A stretch of 64,000 nucleotides of DNA from Streptomyces sp. NBC_00234 (GTDB lineage: Bacteria > Actinomycetota > Actinomycetes > Streptomycetales > Streptomycetaceae). This document shows positions 53,285 through 61,762 of this stretch, piece after piece. The stretch lies in contig NZ_CP108101.1 of assembly GCF_036195325.1 (NCBI RefSeq), positions 4,836,001 to 4,900,000 of the forward strand, written 5' to 3'. Position numbers and translations under genes: made by a program. How positions within the stretch are numbered: the stretch's first letter is position 1; each line of letters starts with the position of its first letter. The notes beneath the pieces were generated by a model that did no database searches, had not been told where the DNA came from, and was given only the letters and a program-made list of their open reading frames with translations.

Positions 53285-53407
53285 GCGCTGTGCGCCTCCG
53301 GGCCGGAGCGACAAGCATCACAGTGCGGTCTCGTGAGCGGTCCGAGGTTCCATGGCCGTGCGTCCCCTCCGTAACCTGGCAGTCGAAGGAACGGGGCGGG
53401 GACACAC

Positions 53408-55099
53408 GTGGAACATTCGCAGGGCACAGACGCGGGACCCGTACTGGCCGGGCGCTACCGGCTCGGTGACGTCCTCGGGCGGGGCGGCATGGGCAGGGTC
53501 TGGCGCGCCCACGACGAGGTGCTGCACCGGACGGTGGCCGTCAAGGAACTCACCGCCGGGCTGTACGTGGCCGAAGCCGACCGGGCCGTACTGCACGCCC
53601 GTACGCAGAAGGAGGCGCGCGCGGCGGCCCGTATCACCCACCCCGGTGTCGTCACCGTCCACGACGTCATCGAGCACGACAACCGCCCCTGGATCGTCAT
53701 GCAGTACGTCGACGGGCCCTCGCTCGCCGACGCGACCAAGGAGTCCGGGGAGATCGTGCCCCGGGAGGCGGCCAGGATCGGCCTCCATGTGCTGAGCGCC
53801 CTGCGCGCCGCGCACAGTGCCGGAGTGCTGCACCGCGACGTCAAGCCCGGCAACGTCCTGCTCGCCCGCGACGGGCAGGTGCTGCTCACCGACTTCGGGA
53901 TCGCCGCCATCGAGGGCGACTCCACCATCACCCGGACCGGCGAACTCGTCGGCTCCATCGACTATCTGGCGCCCGAACGGGTACGCGGCGGCGACCCCGG
54001 GCCCGCATCCGACCTCTGGTCCCTGGGTGCCACGCTCTACACGGCGGTCGAGGGGCGCTCGCCGTTCCGCCGGACGTCGCCCATCTCCACCATGCAGGCC
54101 GTCGTCATCGAGGAGCCTCCCGCGCCCACGCGCGCGGGTCCGCTGGGCCCCGTGATCACCGCACTCCTGCGCAAGGAGCCCGGGGACCGGCCGACGGCGG
54201 CCGAGGCGGAACGCATGCTGCTGGACGCCATGGAGGGCCGCGAGCCCCGGTCGGCGCAGGCGTACGTACCGACCCAGCGCGTTCCCGACGAGGTCCTTCG
54301 GGGCCTTTCGGCGCCGGAGGGCTCGACGGACCGTCTGCCGGAGCCGGTTCATCCGGACAACCCGCCCACGCTCGCCGGGCCCGAGGGAACACCCGGCCCC
54401 GAGGGAATACCCGGACACGTCCCCGCGTACGCGACCCCGCGGCGCAACCGGTGGCGTACGGCACTCGTGGCCGTCGCCGTCCTCGTCGTGCTCGCCGCGG
54501 CGGCCGGTCTCGTGGTGAAGAAGTACGGGGGCGGCGGCGGGGAGGGTTCGCGTACCGGGAACACCGCGTCCCCGGACCAGGAGACCAGGACCACCGCGCC
54601 GCCGGAGTCCCAGCAGCCGGAGTCCTCCGCCGACGTGGTGCCCGAGGGCTGGCGCCGGGTCGACGACCCCGAGGGCTTCAGCCTCGTCGTGCCGGACGAC
54701 TGGTACCGGCAGACGGACGGCAACCAGATCGACTACACGCCGGACAACGGGGCGCACCGCATCCGGATCAGCATCGACCCGGACCCGGACTTCGAGAACC
54801 CGTACATGCACACGCTGAACATGGAGAAGGACCTGGAGAAGCGGCTGCCCGGATACGACCGGGTGACGCTCCACTCGAACACCTACCGGGACCGTCCCGG
54901 CTCGCTCTGGGAGTTCACCTGGATCGAGTCCAAGGACCACCCGGGCCCGCGCCACGGGATCGACCAGATGTACTACGCGGAGGCCGACGGGCCGGAGTAC
55001 GCGCTCTACATGACGAGCCCGGAGGAGGACTGGCGGACCAGCCGGGAACAGTTCGACACCATGGTGCGCTTCTGGAAGCCCCCGGCCGCCGGCGGCTGA
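53408..55099 (+). CDS. Membrane Ser/Thr protein kinase (third of three tandem)
   Basis: 563 aa. Kinase domain about 15-275 with intact G-R-G-G-M-G loop, Lys46, catalytic Asp144 in H-R-D-V-K-P-G-N and D-F-G at 162-164. Ser/Pro-rich linker, one membrane helix near 350-371, then an extracytoplasmic domain starting F-S-L-V-V-P-D-D-W, similar to those of the two preceding genes. GTG 53408; 123 bases after the pseudokinase gene. Likely regulated together with it. The cognate substrate is unknown. Confidence 0.93.
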   Translation: MEHSQGTDAGPVLAGRYRLGDVLGRGGMGRVWRAHDEVLHRTVAVKELTAGLYVAEADRAVLHARTQKEARAAARITHPGVVTVHDVIEHDNRPWIVMQYVDGPSLADATKESGEIVPREAARIGLHVLSALRAAHSAGVLHRDVKPGNVLLARDGQVLLTDFGIAAIEGDSTITRTGELVGSIDYLAPERVRGGDPGPASDLWSLGATLYTAVEGRSPFRRTSPISTMQAVVIEEPPAPTRAGPLGPVITALLRKEPGDRPTAAEAERMLLDAMEGREPRSAQAYVPTQRVPDEVLRGLSAPEGSTDRLPEPVHPDNPPTLAGPEGTPGPEGIPGHVPAYATPRRNRWRTALVAVAVLVVLAAAAGLVVKKYGGGGGEGSRTGNTASPDQETRTTAPPESQQPESSADVVPEGWRRVDDPEGFSLVVPDDWYRQTDGNQIDYTPDNGAHRIRISIDPDPDFENPYMHTLNMEKDLEKRLPGYDRVTLHSNTYRDRPGSLWEFTWIESKDHPGPRHGIDQMYYAEADGPEYALYMTSPEEDWRTSREQFDTMVRFWKPPAAGG

Positions 55100-55137
55100 C
55101 CCGCGAGGAATTTCGCTGCGCTCGTCACAGGGCCGTG

Positions 55138-55152
55138 CCGGGAGGATCCCGG
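55138..55152 (+). terminator. Small hairpin after the third kinase gene
   Basis: CCGGGA (55138-55143), three-base loop GGA, TCCCGG (55147-55152). A weak candidate without T-tract. Confidence 0.3.
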
Positions 55153-55184
55153 GCCTCGGGCGCGCGTGGTCGGTGCGGGGATAG

Positions 55185-55311
55185 CCGCTGATCAGCGGTT
55201 ATGTGGCCAGCGATCACTGGCTCGGTTCCCGGCTCGGCGGCAGGCCCGCTCGCGGGGCTGTTGTGGGGATGGTGAAAACCTATTACCGACGGGTACCCAA
55301 AGTCTGCGGCT
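55185..55311. promoter_or_regulatory. Palindrome-rich upstream region of the succinate-semialdehyde dehydrogenase gene
   Basis: Perfect 14-base palindrome CCGCTGATCAGCGG (55185-55198); GCCAG-N6-CTGGC follows around 55207-55222; TACCGACGGGTA, directly followed by CCC, lies near 55283-55294. CATACT at 55315-55320 is a possible -10 nine bases before ATG 55330. No other gene is visible in the 230-bp region. Confidence 0.45.
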
Positions 55312-55329
55312 GGACATACTCTCGCCCTC

Positions 55330-56958
55330 ATGACGGACTCGCAGGCACTCACGGCCACCTCCGGCGCCTCCCTGGGCACGAACCCGGTCGCCCCCGCCCC
55401 GGCGGGTGCGCGCACCGCCGCCGACGTGGTCACCCCCGAGGTGATCGCCCAGCTGATCCGTGGCGTCGTCGGTTCCGGCCGCACCGCCAACCACACCCCC
55501 TTCACCGGGGAGAAGCTGGCCGACCTGCCCGAGTCCACTCCCGAGGACGTGGCGACCGCCTACGAGCGGGCCCGCGCCGCGCAGCCCGCATGGGCCGCGA
55601 CGCCCGTACGCACCAGGGCCGCCGTGCTCCTGCGCTTCCACGACCTCGTCCTGGAGCGCCAGGCCGAGGTGCTCGACCTCATCCAGCTGGAGACCGGCAA
55701 GGCCAGGCTGCACGCCCACGAAGAGGTCCAGGCGGTCGCCGTCGCCGCCCGGCACTACGGCCGCCGGGCCTCCGCGTACCTCAAGCCGAAGCGGCACACG
55801 GGTGTCATCCCGACCCTCACCAAGGTGACGGAGCTGCGCCAGCCGCGCGGAGTGATCGGTCAGATCGCTCCCTGGAACTACCCCTTCGAGCTGTCGGTGG
55901 GCGATGCGCTGCCCGCCTTCGTCTCCGGCAACGCCGTCGTGATGAAGCCCGACACGGAGACCGCGCTGACCGCCCTGTGGGCCCGTGACCTGCTCATCGA
56001 GGCCGGGCTGCCCGCCGAGGTGTTCCAGGTGGTGCTCGGGGAGGGACCCGTCGTCGGCCCCGAGGTCGTCAAGCACGCCGACTACGTCTCCTTCACCGGC
56101 TCGACCGGCACCGGACGCCAGGTCGCCCAGGGCGCTGCCGCCCGGCTGGTCGGGGTCTCGCTGGAGCTCGGCGGCAAGAACGCCATGCTCGTCCTGAAGG
56201 ACGCGGACGTGGAGAAGGCCGCTGCGGGTGCTGTCCGCGCCTGCTTCTCCTCCGCCGGCCAGCTCTGCATCTCCATCGAGCGGCTGTACGTCCACGAGTC
56301 CGTCGCCGACGACTTCGTACGGCGCTTCGCCGAGCGCACCAAGGCGATGCGGCTGGGCAACTCCCTGTCGTACGGCGCCGACATGGGCTCGCTCGTCGGC
56401 GAACGCCAGCTGGAGACCGTCACCCGCCATGTCGCCGAGGCCGTCGAGAAGGGTGCCACGCTCGTCGCGGGCGGTGTCGCCCGGCCGGACATCGGTCCGC
56501 TCTTCTACGAGCCGACCATCCTCGACGGCGTGCAGGCGCCGATGGCCGTCTGCAGCGAGGAGACCTTCGGTCCGGTCGTCTCCATCTACCGCTTCAGCGA
56601 CGAGGACGAGGTCGTCGCGCTGGCCAACGCCACGCCGTACGGCCTCAATTCGAGCGTATGGACCAAGGACGGCAAGCGCGGCCACCAGGTCGCCGCCCGG
56701 CTGCGGACCGGCACGGTCAACATCAACGAGGGGTACGCGCCCGCCTACGGCAGCGTCCAGTCCCCGATGGGCGGCATGAAGGACTCCGGTCTCGGCCGGC
56801 GCCACGGTTCCGAGGGCATCCTCAAGTACACCGAGGCCCAGACCGTCGCCCAGCAGCGGCTGATCCCGCTCGCGCCGTCCTTCGGGATGGACGACGCGAA
56901 GCACGCGGCCTTCATGAGCGTCAGCCTCAAGGTGATGAAGGCGTTCCGCCTGCGCTGA
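55330..56958 (+). CDS. gabD2: Succinate-semialdehyde dehydrogenase (NADP+)
   Basis: 542 aa. Aldehyde dehydrogenase fold: A-P-W-N-Y-P near residues 180-185, catalytic Glu279 in L-E-L-G-G-K-N and Cys313 in S-A-G-Q-L-C-I-S. The Arg/Lys positions and the preference for succinate semialdehyde follow GabD2-type actinobacterial homologs; this is family-level assignment. It would feed succinate into the citric-acid cycle from GABA or alpha-ketoglutarate. The long N-terminal Ala/Thr extension is unusual but common in streptomycetes. Followed after 50 bases by the GMC gene, probably co-transcribed. Confidence 0.85.
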   Translation: MTDSQALTATSGASLGTNPVAPAPAGARTAADVVTPEVIAQLIRGVVGSGRTANHTPFTGEKLADLPESTPEDVATAYERARAAQPAWAATPVRTRAAVLLRFHDLVLERQAEVLDLIQLETGKARLHAHEEVQAVAVAARHYGRRASAYLKPKRHTGVIPTLTKVTELRQPRGVIGQIAPWNYPFELSVGDALPAFVSGNAVVMKPDTETALTALWARDLLIEAGLPAEVFQVVLGEGPVVGPEVVKHADYVSFTGSTGTGRQVAQGAAARLVGVSLELGGKNAMLVLKDADVEKAAAGAVRACFSSAGQLCISIERLYVHESVADDFVRRFAERTKAMRLGNSLSYGADMGSLVGERQLETVTRHVAEAVEKGATLVAGGVARPDIGPLFYEPTILDGVQAPMAVCSEETFGPVVSIYRFSDEDEVVALANATPYGLNSSVWTKDGKRGHQVAARLRTGTVNINEGYAPAYGSVQSPMGGMKDSGLGRRHGSEGILKYTEAQTVAQQRLIPLAPSFGMDDAKHAAFMSVSLKVMKAFRLR

Positions 56959-57008
56959 CCGGCCGTCACACCGCACCACCTCTTGCCCTTTTCGTACCGA
57001 GGAGAGCC

Positions 57009-58838
57009 ATGTCCCAGGACAGCCCTGCCCAGAAACGGTCCGTGAACGACGTGGCGGCCGACGACGACGCCGCCTACGACTACGACGTCCTGATCGTCGG
57101 ATCGGGCTTCGGCGGCGCCGTGTCGGCGCTGCGGCTGACCGAGAAGGGGTACCGGGTCGGGGTCCTGGAGGCGGGCCGCCGCTTCACCCCGGCGACCCTC
57201 CCCAAGAACTCCTGGGACATCAAGAACTTCCTCTGGGCCCCCGCCCTCGGCCTCTTCGGCATCCAGCGCGTCCATCTGCTCGGCAACGTGATGGTGCTGG
57301 CCGGGGCGGGAGTCGGAGGCGGCTCCCTCAACTACGCCAACACGCTGTACGTACCGCCGGCCCCGTTCTTCCAGGACCGGCAGTGGGCGGACATCACCGA
57401 CTGGCAGGAGGAGCTGAAGCCGTACTACGACCAGGCGAAGCGGATGCTGGGGGTGCGGCTCAACCCGACCACGACCCCCTCGGACGTCCATCTGAAGGCG
57501 GTCGCGCAGGCCATGGGCGTCGGCGACACCTTCCACCTGGCCCCGGTCGGCGTCTTCTTCGGTGACGGCGAGGACGCCGACGGTACGGCGAAGGCGCGGC
57601 CGGGAGCGACGGTCGCCGACCCGTACTTCGGCGGCGCGGGCCCCGACCGCAAGGCGTGCACCGAGTGCGGCGAATGCATGACGGGCTGCCGGCACGGCGC
57701 GAAGAACACCTTGAACGAGAACTACCTCCACCTCGCCGAGAAGGGCGGCGCCGTCATCCACCCGATGACGTCCGTCGTCGCCCTGACGGACGATCCGGAC
57801 GGGGGCTACCAGGTCTCGACCGTTCCCACGGACCGCCGCAGGAAGGCGGAGCCCACCCGGCTGCGCGCCCGGAAGGTGATCGTGGCGGCGGGGACGTACG
57901 GCACGCAGACCCTCCTGCACACGATGAAGGACCAGGGTCTGCTGCCCCGGCTCTCGTCCCGGCTCGGCGAGCTGACCCGTACCAACTCCGAGGGCCTGGT
58001 CGGCTCGCAGACCAGCGACCGCAGGTACCGCAAGAAGCACGGCGCCGCGAAGGCGGACTTCTCCCGGGGCGTCGCCATCACCTCGTCGATCCACCCCGAC
58101 GAGAACACCCACATCGAGCCGGTCCGTTACGGCAAGGGCTCCAACGCCATGGGCGCGCTGACCATCCTCCAGGTGCCGTACGGCAGCCGGCGGGTCCTGC
58201 GCTGGGCGGGCAGCATGGTCAGGCACCCGCTGCTGGCCATGCGTTCCCTCTCCAACCGTCGCTGGTCCGAGCGGACCATCATCGGCCTGGTCATGCAGTC
58301 GCTGGACAACTCCCTGACGACGTACCGCAAGCCGGGCGGCATCGGGAAGGGCCTGCTGACCGCGCGGCAGGGGCACGGTGCGCCCAACCCCACGCAGATC
58401 GAGGAGGCGACGCGCGGCGCGACGCTGCTCGCCGAGGAGATCAACGGCTTCGCCGGTTCGAACATCGGTGAGCTGATGGGCACCCCGCTCACCGCGCACT
58501 TCCTGGGTGGCTGTCCGATCGGTGCGGACGCCGGGAGCGGCGTGATCGACCCGTACCACCGGCTGTACGGCCACCCGGGCATCTCGGTCGTCGACGGCTC
58601 GGCGGTCTCCGCGAACCTCGGCGTCAACCCCTCGCTGACCATCACCGCGCAGGCGGAGCGCGCCATGTCCTTCTGGCCCAACAAGGGCGAGGCGGACCCG
58701 CGTCCGGCGCAGGGCGAGGAGTACCAGCGGCTGTCGGCGGTCGAGCCGCGGTCACCGGCGGTACCGAAGGAGGCGTTCGGCGCGCTGAAGCTGCCGTTCC
58801 TGGGCATGCCCCCGGTCCCGCCGAAGGCGAAGCGGTAG
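57009..58838 (+). CDS. GMC family FAD oxidoreductase with a four-Cys cluster
   Basis: 609 aa. FAD fold D-V-L-I-V-G-S-G-F-G-G near residues 27-37, the M-V-L-A-G-A-G-V-G-G-G-S-L-N-Y GMC signature near 97-111, and the C-terminal F-L-G-G-C-P-I-G / V-D-G-S-A-V-S-A-N-L-G-V-N-P-S motifs. In the middle a C217-x2-C220-x2-C223-x3-C227 arrangement is followed by H-G-A-K-N-T-L, resembling a ferredoxin half. Cholesterol oxidase-like in general architecture; no Sec or Tat signal. ATG 57009 with GAGGAGAG upstream. Substrate unknown. Confidence 0.88.
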   Translation: MSQDSPAQKRSVNDVAADDDAAYDYDVLIVGSGFGGAVSALRLTEKGYRVGVLEAGRRFTPATLPKNSWDIKNFLWAPALGLFGIQRVHLLGNVMVLAGAGVGGGSLNYANTLYVPPAPFFQDRQWADITDWQEELKPYYDQAKRMLGVRLNPTTTPSDVHLKAVAQAMGVGDTFHLAPVGVFFGDGEDADGTAKARPGATVADPYFGGAGPDRKACTECGECMTGCRHGAKNTLNENYLHLAEKGGAVIHPMTSVVALTDDPDGGYQVSTVPTDRRRKAEPTRLRARKVIVAAGTYGTQTLLHTMKDQGLLPRLSSRLGELTRTNSEGLVGSQTSDRRYRKKHGAAKADFSRGVAITSSIHPDENTHIEPVRYGKGSNAMGALTILQVPYGSRRVLRWAGSMVRHPLLAMRSLSNRRWSERTIIGLVMQSLDNSLTTYRKPGGIGKGLLTARQGHGAPNPTQIEEATRGATLLAEEINGFAGSNIGELMGTPLTAHFLGGCPIGADAGSGVIDPYHRLYGHPGISVVDGSAVSANLGVNPSLTITAQAERAMSFWPNKGEADPRPAQGEEYQRLSAVEPRSPAVPKEAFGALKLPFLGMPPVPPKAKR

Positions 58839-58853
58839 CGGAGCCGGAGCCCG

Positions 58854-58900
58854 GAACGGCCGGTGGCTGCACCCCCCCGCTGTGCAGCCGCCGGCCGTTC
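58854..58900 (+). terminator. Terminator of the SSADH-GMC operon
   Basis: 19-base arms 58854-58872 and 58882-58900 with one mismatch pair, nine-base loop of C/G, then GCTTTG. Strong hairpin. Confidence 0.85.
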
Positions 58901-59019
58901 GCTTTGCCGTGCCCAATCCGTGATCTTGGCCGGGGCAACTCTTCGTACCGCTGCGTGGTCGAACTCGCTGCTGCGTCACAGCAGTTCCACAGCTCCTGCT
59001 GATCACCAGAGGTTTCGCG

Positions 59020-60765
59020 ATGACACGCATCTCCCCGAGGACTGCGCTGCGCCGTGCCGCCGGCGGCCTCGCCGCCGCCGGTCTGCTGGCGGCAGGTTCG
59101 CTCGCCGTCGGCGCACCCGCCCGGGCGGCCGGCCCGGAGTTCACGCTCGGCGGCGCGGCCGAGACCGCCCTGCACCCGTACCCGTCGAGCGGAGCGCCCC
59201 GGACGACCTCGCTCGGGATCACCGTCGACAACCCGTCCCAGGACGAGGAGAACGGCGGTTACGAGGGCGAGGTCACCGTCACCTTCGACCTGAGCGGGAT
59301 CGCGGGCGTCGCGGACGTCTCGTTCGGCGAGGACGCGGGCGCGGACTGCGAGGTCACCGGCACCACGGCCGTCTGCCACGACTACGGCGTGCACCCGGGG
59401 CTCAGCACCCTCGCCGAGCTCGATCTCGCCGCGGCCGAGGGCAGCGAGGACGGCGCTTCGGGGACCATCAGGGTGTCGGGCACGGCGGACGGGGCCACCT
59501 TCGTCCCGTTCTCCACGAAGGTCGTCATCGGCGGCCCCGACCTGGTGATGAAGCAGCTCCCCTTCGATCAGGAGCCCGTGCCGGGCCAGGTTCAGCCCGC
59601 CCCGGTCACCTTCACCAACGAGGGCACGGCAGCGGCCGACGGCGTCCTGCTCACCCTGATGTACTCGCGCGGCCTGGACCTCCCGGAGCGCTACAGCAAC
59701 TGCGCGTACACGGACGGCGCGGACACCCGGGCCGGCATCCCGTGGTCCACCGCGCTGTGCTCCTTCGCCGGTTCGTACGAGGCGGGCGCCACGTACACCC
59801 TGGCGGAGCCGCTCTCGGTCGAGGCCACCGACCGCGCGTTCTACGACACCTTCGTCTACCGCATCAACGAGGACGGCGCCGCGCAGCGCGCCGCACAGCG
59901 CGCGGGCGCGCGCTTCGACAGGGGCACCGGCCCCGCCCTCGCGCTGAAGAAGGTCCCGGCCGCCCTGAGCACCGACCTCGACCCGCACGACAACCAGCAG
60001 GAAGTGGACTTCCGCACGGAGAACACCGCCGACTTCGTCGCGTACGGCGACGAGCTGACCGGAGCCGAGGGCGACACCGTCACGGCCAGGATCGGCTTCC
60101 GTAACGCAGGCCCGGCCTGGATCGGATACCTCCGCTCCGGAGAATCCGTCGCCACGCTCGACCTCACCGTGCCGGAGGGTGCGACCGTCACCGGGAAGCC
60201 CGACGCCTGCCGGGGCGTGACGGCGGACGGCGCGTACCGCGAGCAGCAGCTCGGCGCTCCCCGCTACGTCTGCGAGACGGGGATGACCGTGCGGGACGGC
60301 GCCGATGTCGCCCAGTCCTTCGACCTGAAGATCACCAAGCTGGTGCAGGGCGCCTCCGGCGCGGTCGAGGTCCGCAATCTCCGGCTCGCCGACCCCGCGC
60401 TGCCCTTCGACCCGAAGCCGGCGAACAACACCGCGCGGTTGGTCCTGAACGACAGCGGCTCGCAGGACTCCGGCGGTACGTCGGACGGCTCGGCGGGCTC
60501 CACCGGCGGCGGCTCGGCGGGCACCACGTCGGGCTCGGGCACCTCGGGTTCGGCGGGCGGCTCGGGCACCTCCGGCACCTCTTCGGCCTCGGGTTCCACC
60601 GGTTCCGCAGGCGCCTCGGGCTCCCAGGGCTCCACAGGCTCCACGGGTGGCGGTCTCGCCGCCACCGGCTCCGCCGTCCTGTGGGCATCCGCAGCGGCCG
60701 TCGTGGCCCTGGCCGCGGGCGGCGTGCTGTACGCGGTGTCCCGGCACCGCACCCGGCAGGGCTGA
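59020..60765 (+). CDS. Sortase-anchored surface protein (LAxTG motif)
   Basis: 581 aa. Sec signal peptide (about 1-36, ending P-A-R-A-A), two or three repeated beta-rich modules resembling CARDB/DUF11-type domains (P-V-T-F-T-N-E-G-T-A-A-A-D-G; R-I-G-F-R-N-A-G-P-A-W-I-G), then a Ser/Gly/Thr-rich stalk (about 485-545), L-A-A-T-G at 546-550, a membrane helix (about 554-574) and a basic tail R-H-R-T-R-Q-G. This is a class E sortase substrate by the LAxTG motif; the protein should be covalently cell-wall bound. Partner unknown. Strong hairpin after it. Confidence 0.88.
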   Translation: MTRISPRTALRRAAGGLAAAGLLAAGSLAVGAPARAAGPEFTLGGAAETALHPYPSSGAPRTTSLGITVDNPSQDEENGGYEGEVTVTFDLSGIAGVADVSFGEDAGADCEVTGTTAVCHDYGVHPGLSTLAELDLAAAEGSEDGASGTIRVSGTADGATFVPFSTKVVIGGPDLVMKQLPFDQEPVPGQVQPAPVTFTNEGTAAADGVLLTLMYSRGLDLPERYSNCAYTDGADTRAGIPWSTALCSFAGSYEAGATYTLAEPLSVEATDRAFYDTFVYRINEDGAAQRAAQRAGARFDRGTGPALALKKVPAALSTDLDPHDNQQEVDFRTENTADFVAYGDELTGAEGDTVTARIGFRNAGPAWIGYLRSGESVATLDLTVPEGATVTGKPDACRGVTADGAYREQQLGAPRYVCETGMTVRDGADVAQSFDLKITKLVQGASGAVEVRNLRLADPALPFDPKPANNTARLVLNDSGSQDSGGTSDGSAGSTGGGSAGTTSGSGTSGSAGGSGTSGTSSASGSTGSAGASGSQGSTGSTGGGLAATGSAVLWASAAAVVALAAGGVLYAVSRHRTRQG

Positions 60766-60798
60766 CCCCGGCGGGCAGCGGAACGGAACACAGCAGGA

Positions 60799-60838
60799 CA
60801 AGGGCCCCCGGACCGTGCACCGGTCGAGGGGGCCCTTG
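60799..60838 (+). terminator. Terminator of the surface protein gene
   Basis: CAAGGGCCCCC (60799-60809) pairs with 60828-60838; a further inner GACCG/CGGTC pair (60811-60815, 60821-60825) extends the stem. No T-tract. Confidence 0.85.
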
Positions 60839-61274
60839 CCGCGGGAGCACCGGAGGGGCGGCGTGCCGGTGCCGGTGAGCGGCGCCGGGGGAAGCGCCGC
60901 GGGTATGCGGGCATGTGGTGGTACGGAGTGGGCGGGGACGGACCGGGACGTGCCCTGGGGATCGGGCGGGAAGGCTGCGGCCTGCGCAACCGTGGGGGAC
61001 CGGATGCGGCCGGCTCGGGCGTCCCCGAGACCGACCGCACTTGGGGTGACCGGGCTGCTGTCCCCTGCCGACCGGTCACGCGCGCCGGGATGCGGTCCCA
61101 CGACGTACCTGCAGTACGTCACACATCCCGACGGAGCCACGCGTGGTTTCCTACCGATGCCGCCCCTGGTTGGCACGGACACCCGGACCAACGAAGCCGG
61201 TGCGGCACCGGTCACGCGCCGTACGGGTGAGACCCGGCCCGAACGCAGATACGGCCCTACAGCCTCCGCGTACC
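60839..61274. other. Intergenic region between two convergent 3' ends, nothing recognised
   Basis: 436 bp between the surface protein and the chorismate mutase gene. Several frames are open in both strands because of high GC, but none has a ribosome site, a recognisable domain or Streptomyces codon bias. The only structure noted is an inverted repeat GACGTAC-CTGCA-GTACGTC at 61102-61120. No gene called. Confidence 0.6.
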
Positions 61275-61577
61275 TCACACCCGGCCGCGGCACAGCTCCA
61301 GCAGCGTCATGGCGAGCGAGGTGCCCGGCTTGCCGAGCGCCTCCCTGTAGTGGCTGAGGACGTCCATCTCGCGGGAGAGGTTCACCCGCCGGCCCCCGGA
61401 GGTGATCCGGGCCTCCTGGATGACCGCCGAGACCGCCATCCGTTCCTGGACGAGACCGATGATCCGGTCGTCGAGCATGTCGATGCGGCTGCGGGCGTCG
61501 CCGATCAGCGAGGCGGCCTCTTCGGTGTGCGCACCGGTCTGCTCGGTGGCCGTCTTCGCGGGGGCGGTGCTGCTCAT
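61275..61577 (-). CDS. Chorismate mutase (AroQ class)
   Basis: 100 aa. Three-helix AroQ-type mutase: R-S-R-I-D-M-L-D-D-R-I-I-G-L-V-Q-E-R near residues 29-46, then R-I-T-S-G-G-R-R-V-N-L-S-R-E and the C-terminal helix. Converts chorismate to prephenate, the entry to Phe and Tyr synthesis. ATG 61577 with AGGAG upstream. It is preceded by a leader peptide and hairpin (next two features), suggesting attenuation by aromatic amino acids. No other shikimate gene is in the window. Confidence 0.92.
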   Translation of the reverse strand: MSSTAPAKTATEQTGAHTEEAASLIGDARSRIDMLDDRIIGLVQERMAVSAVIQEARITSGGRRVNLSREMDVLSHYREALGKPGTSLAMTLLELCRGRV

Positions 61578-61633
61578 GGTGTGACTCCTGGTGGGGTGCG
61601 GCCCCCCGGAACCACAGGCCCGGAACGCCAGAA

Positions 61634-61659
61634 CGCCCCGGGCCTGTCGGCCCGGGGCG
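61634..61659 (-). terminator. Attenuator-type hairpin before the chorismate mutase gene
   Basis: Perfect 11-bp stem CGCCCCGGGCC (plus strand 61634-61644), loop TGTC, partner 61649-61659. It lies between the leader peptide ORF and the gene, 57 bases before the mutase start, as expected of an attenuator. Followed by TTCTGG rather than a long T-tract. A weaker hairpin (61670-61690) overlaps the leader stop codon and may be the pause/competing structure. Confidence 0.7.
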
Positions 61660-61683
61660 CCTGGAACGTTGCTTGTCAGTAGC

Positions 61684-61755
61684 TCAAGCAGCACGACCAT
61701 GGCAGCCGGCGGACCGGGTGCCATAGGTAAAGACGAAGATCGTGTGCTGACGCAT
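61684..61755 (-). CDS. Leader peptide (Phe/Tyr-containing) upstream of chorismate mutase
   Basis: 23 aa, ATG 61755 to TGA 61684. Contains T-I-F-V-F-T-Y-G-T: Phe7, Phe9 and Tyr11, the products of the pathway that chorismate mutase starts. A CATACT -10 (61768-61763) ends seven bases before the ATG, with TTGGCC as possible -35 (18-base spacer), so the transcript would be leaderless. Followed by a small hairpin and then the strong stem-loop. No other role is evident. Confidence 0.7.
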   Translation of the reverse strand: MRQHTIFVFTYGTRSAGCHGRAA

Positions 61756-61762
61756 GGCGCCC

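Noticed and set aside
60913..61230. 105-codon plus-strand ORF in the convergent gap
   Set aside because: No ribosome site, no recognisable domain, amino-acid composition like random high-GC translation.
58642..61293. 883-codon minus-strand frame opposite the surface protein
   Set aside because: Antisense to a protein with clear signal peptide and sortase motif; low-complexity Gly/Arg/Ala sequence.
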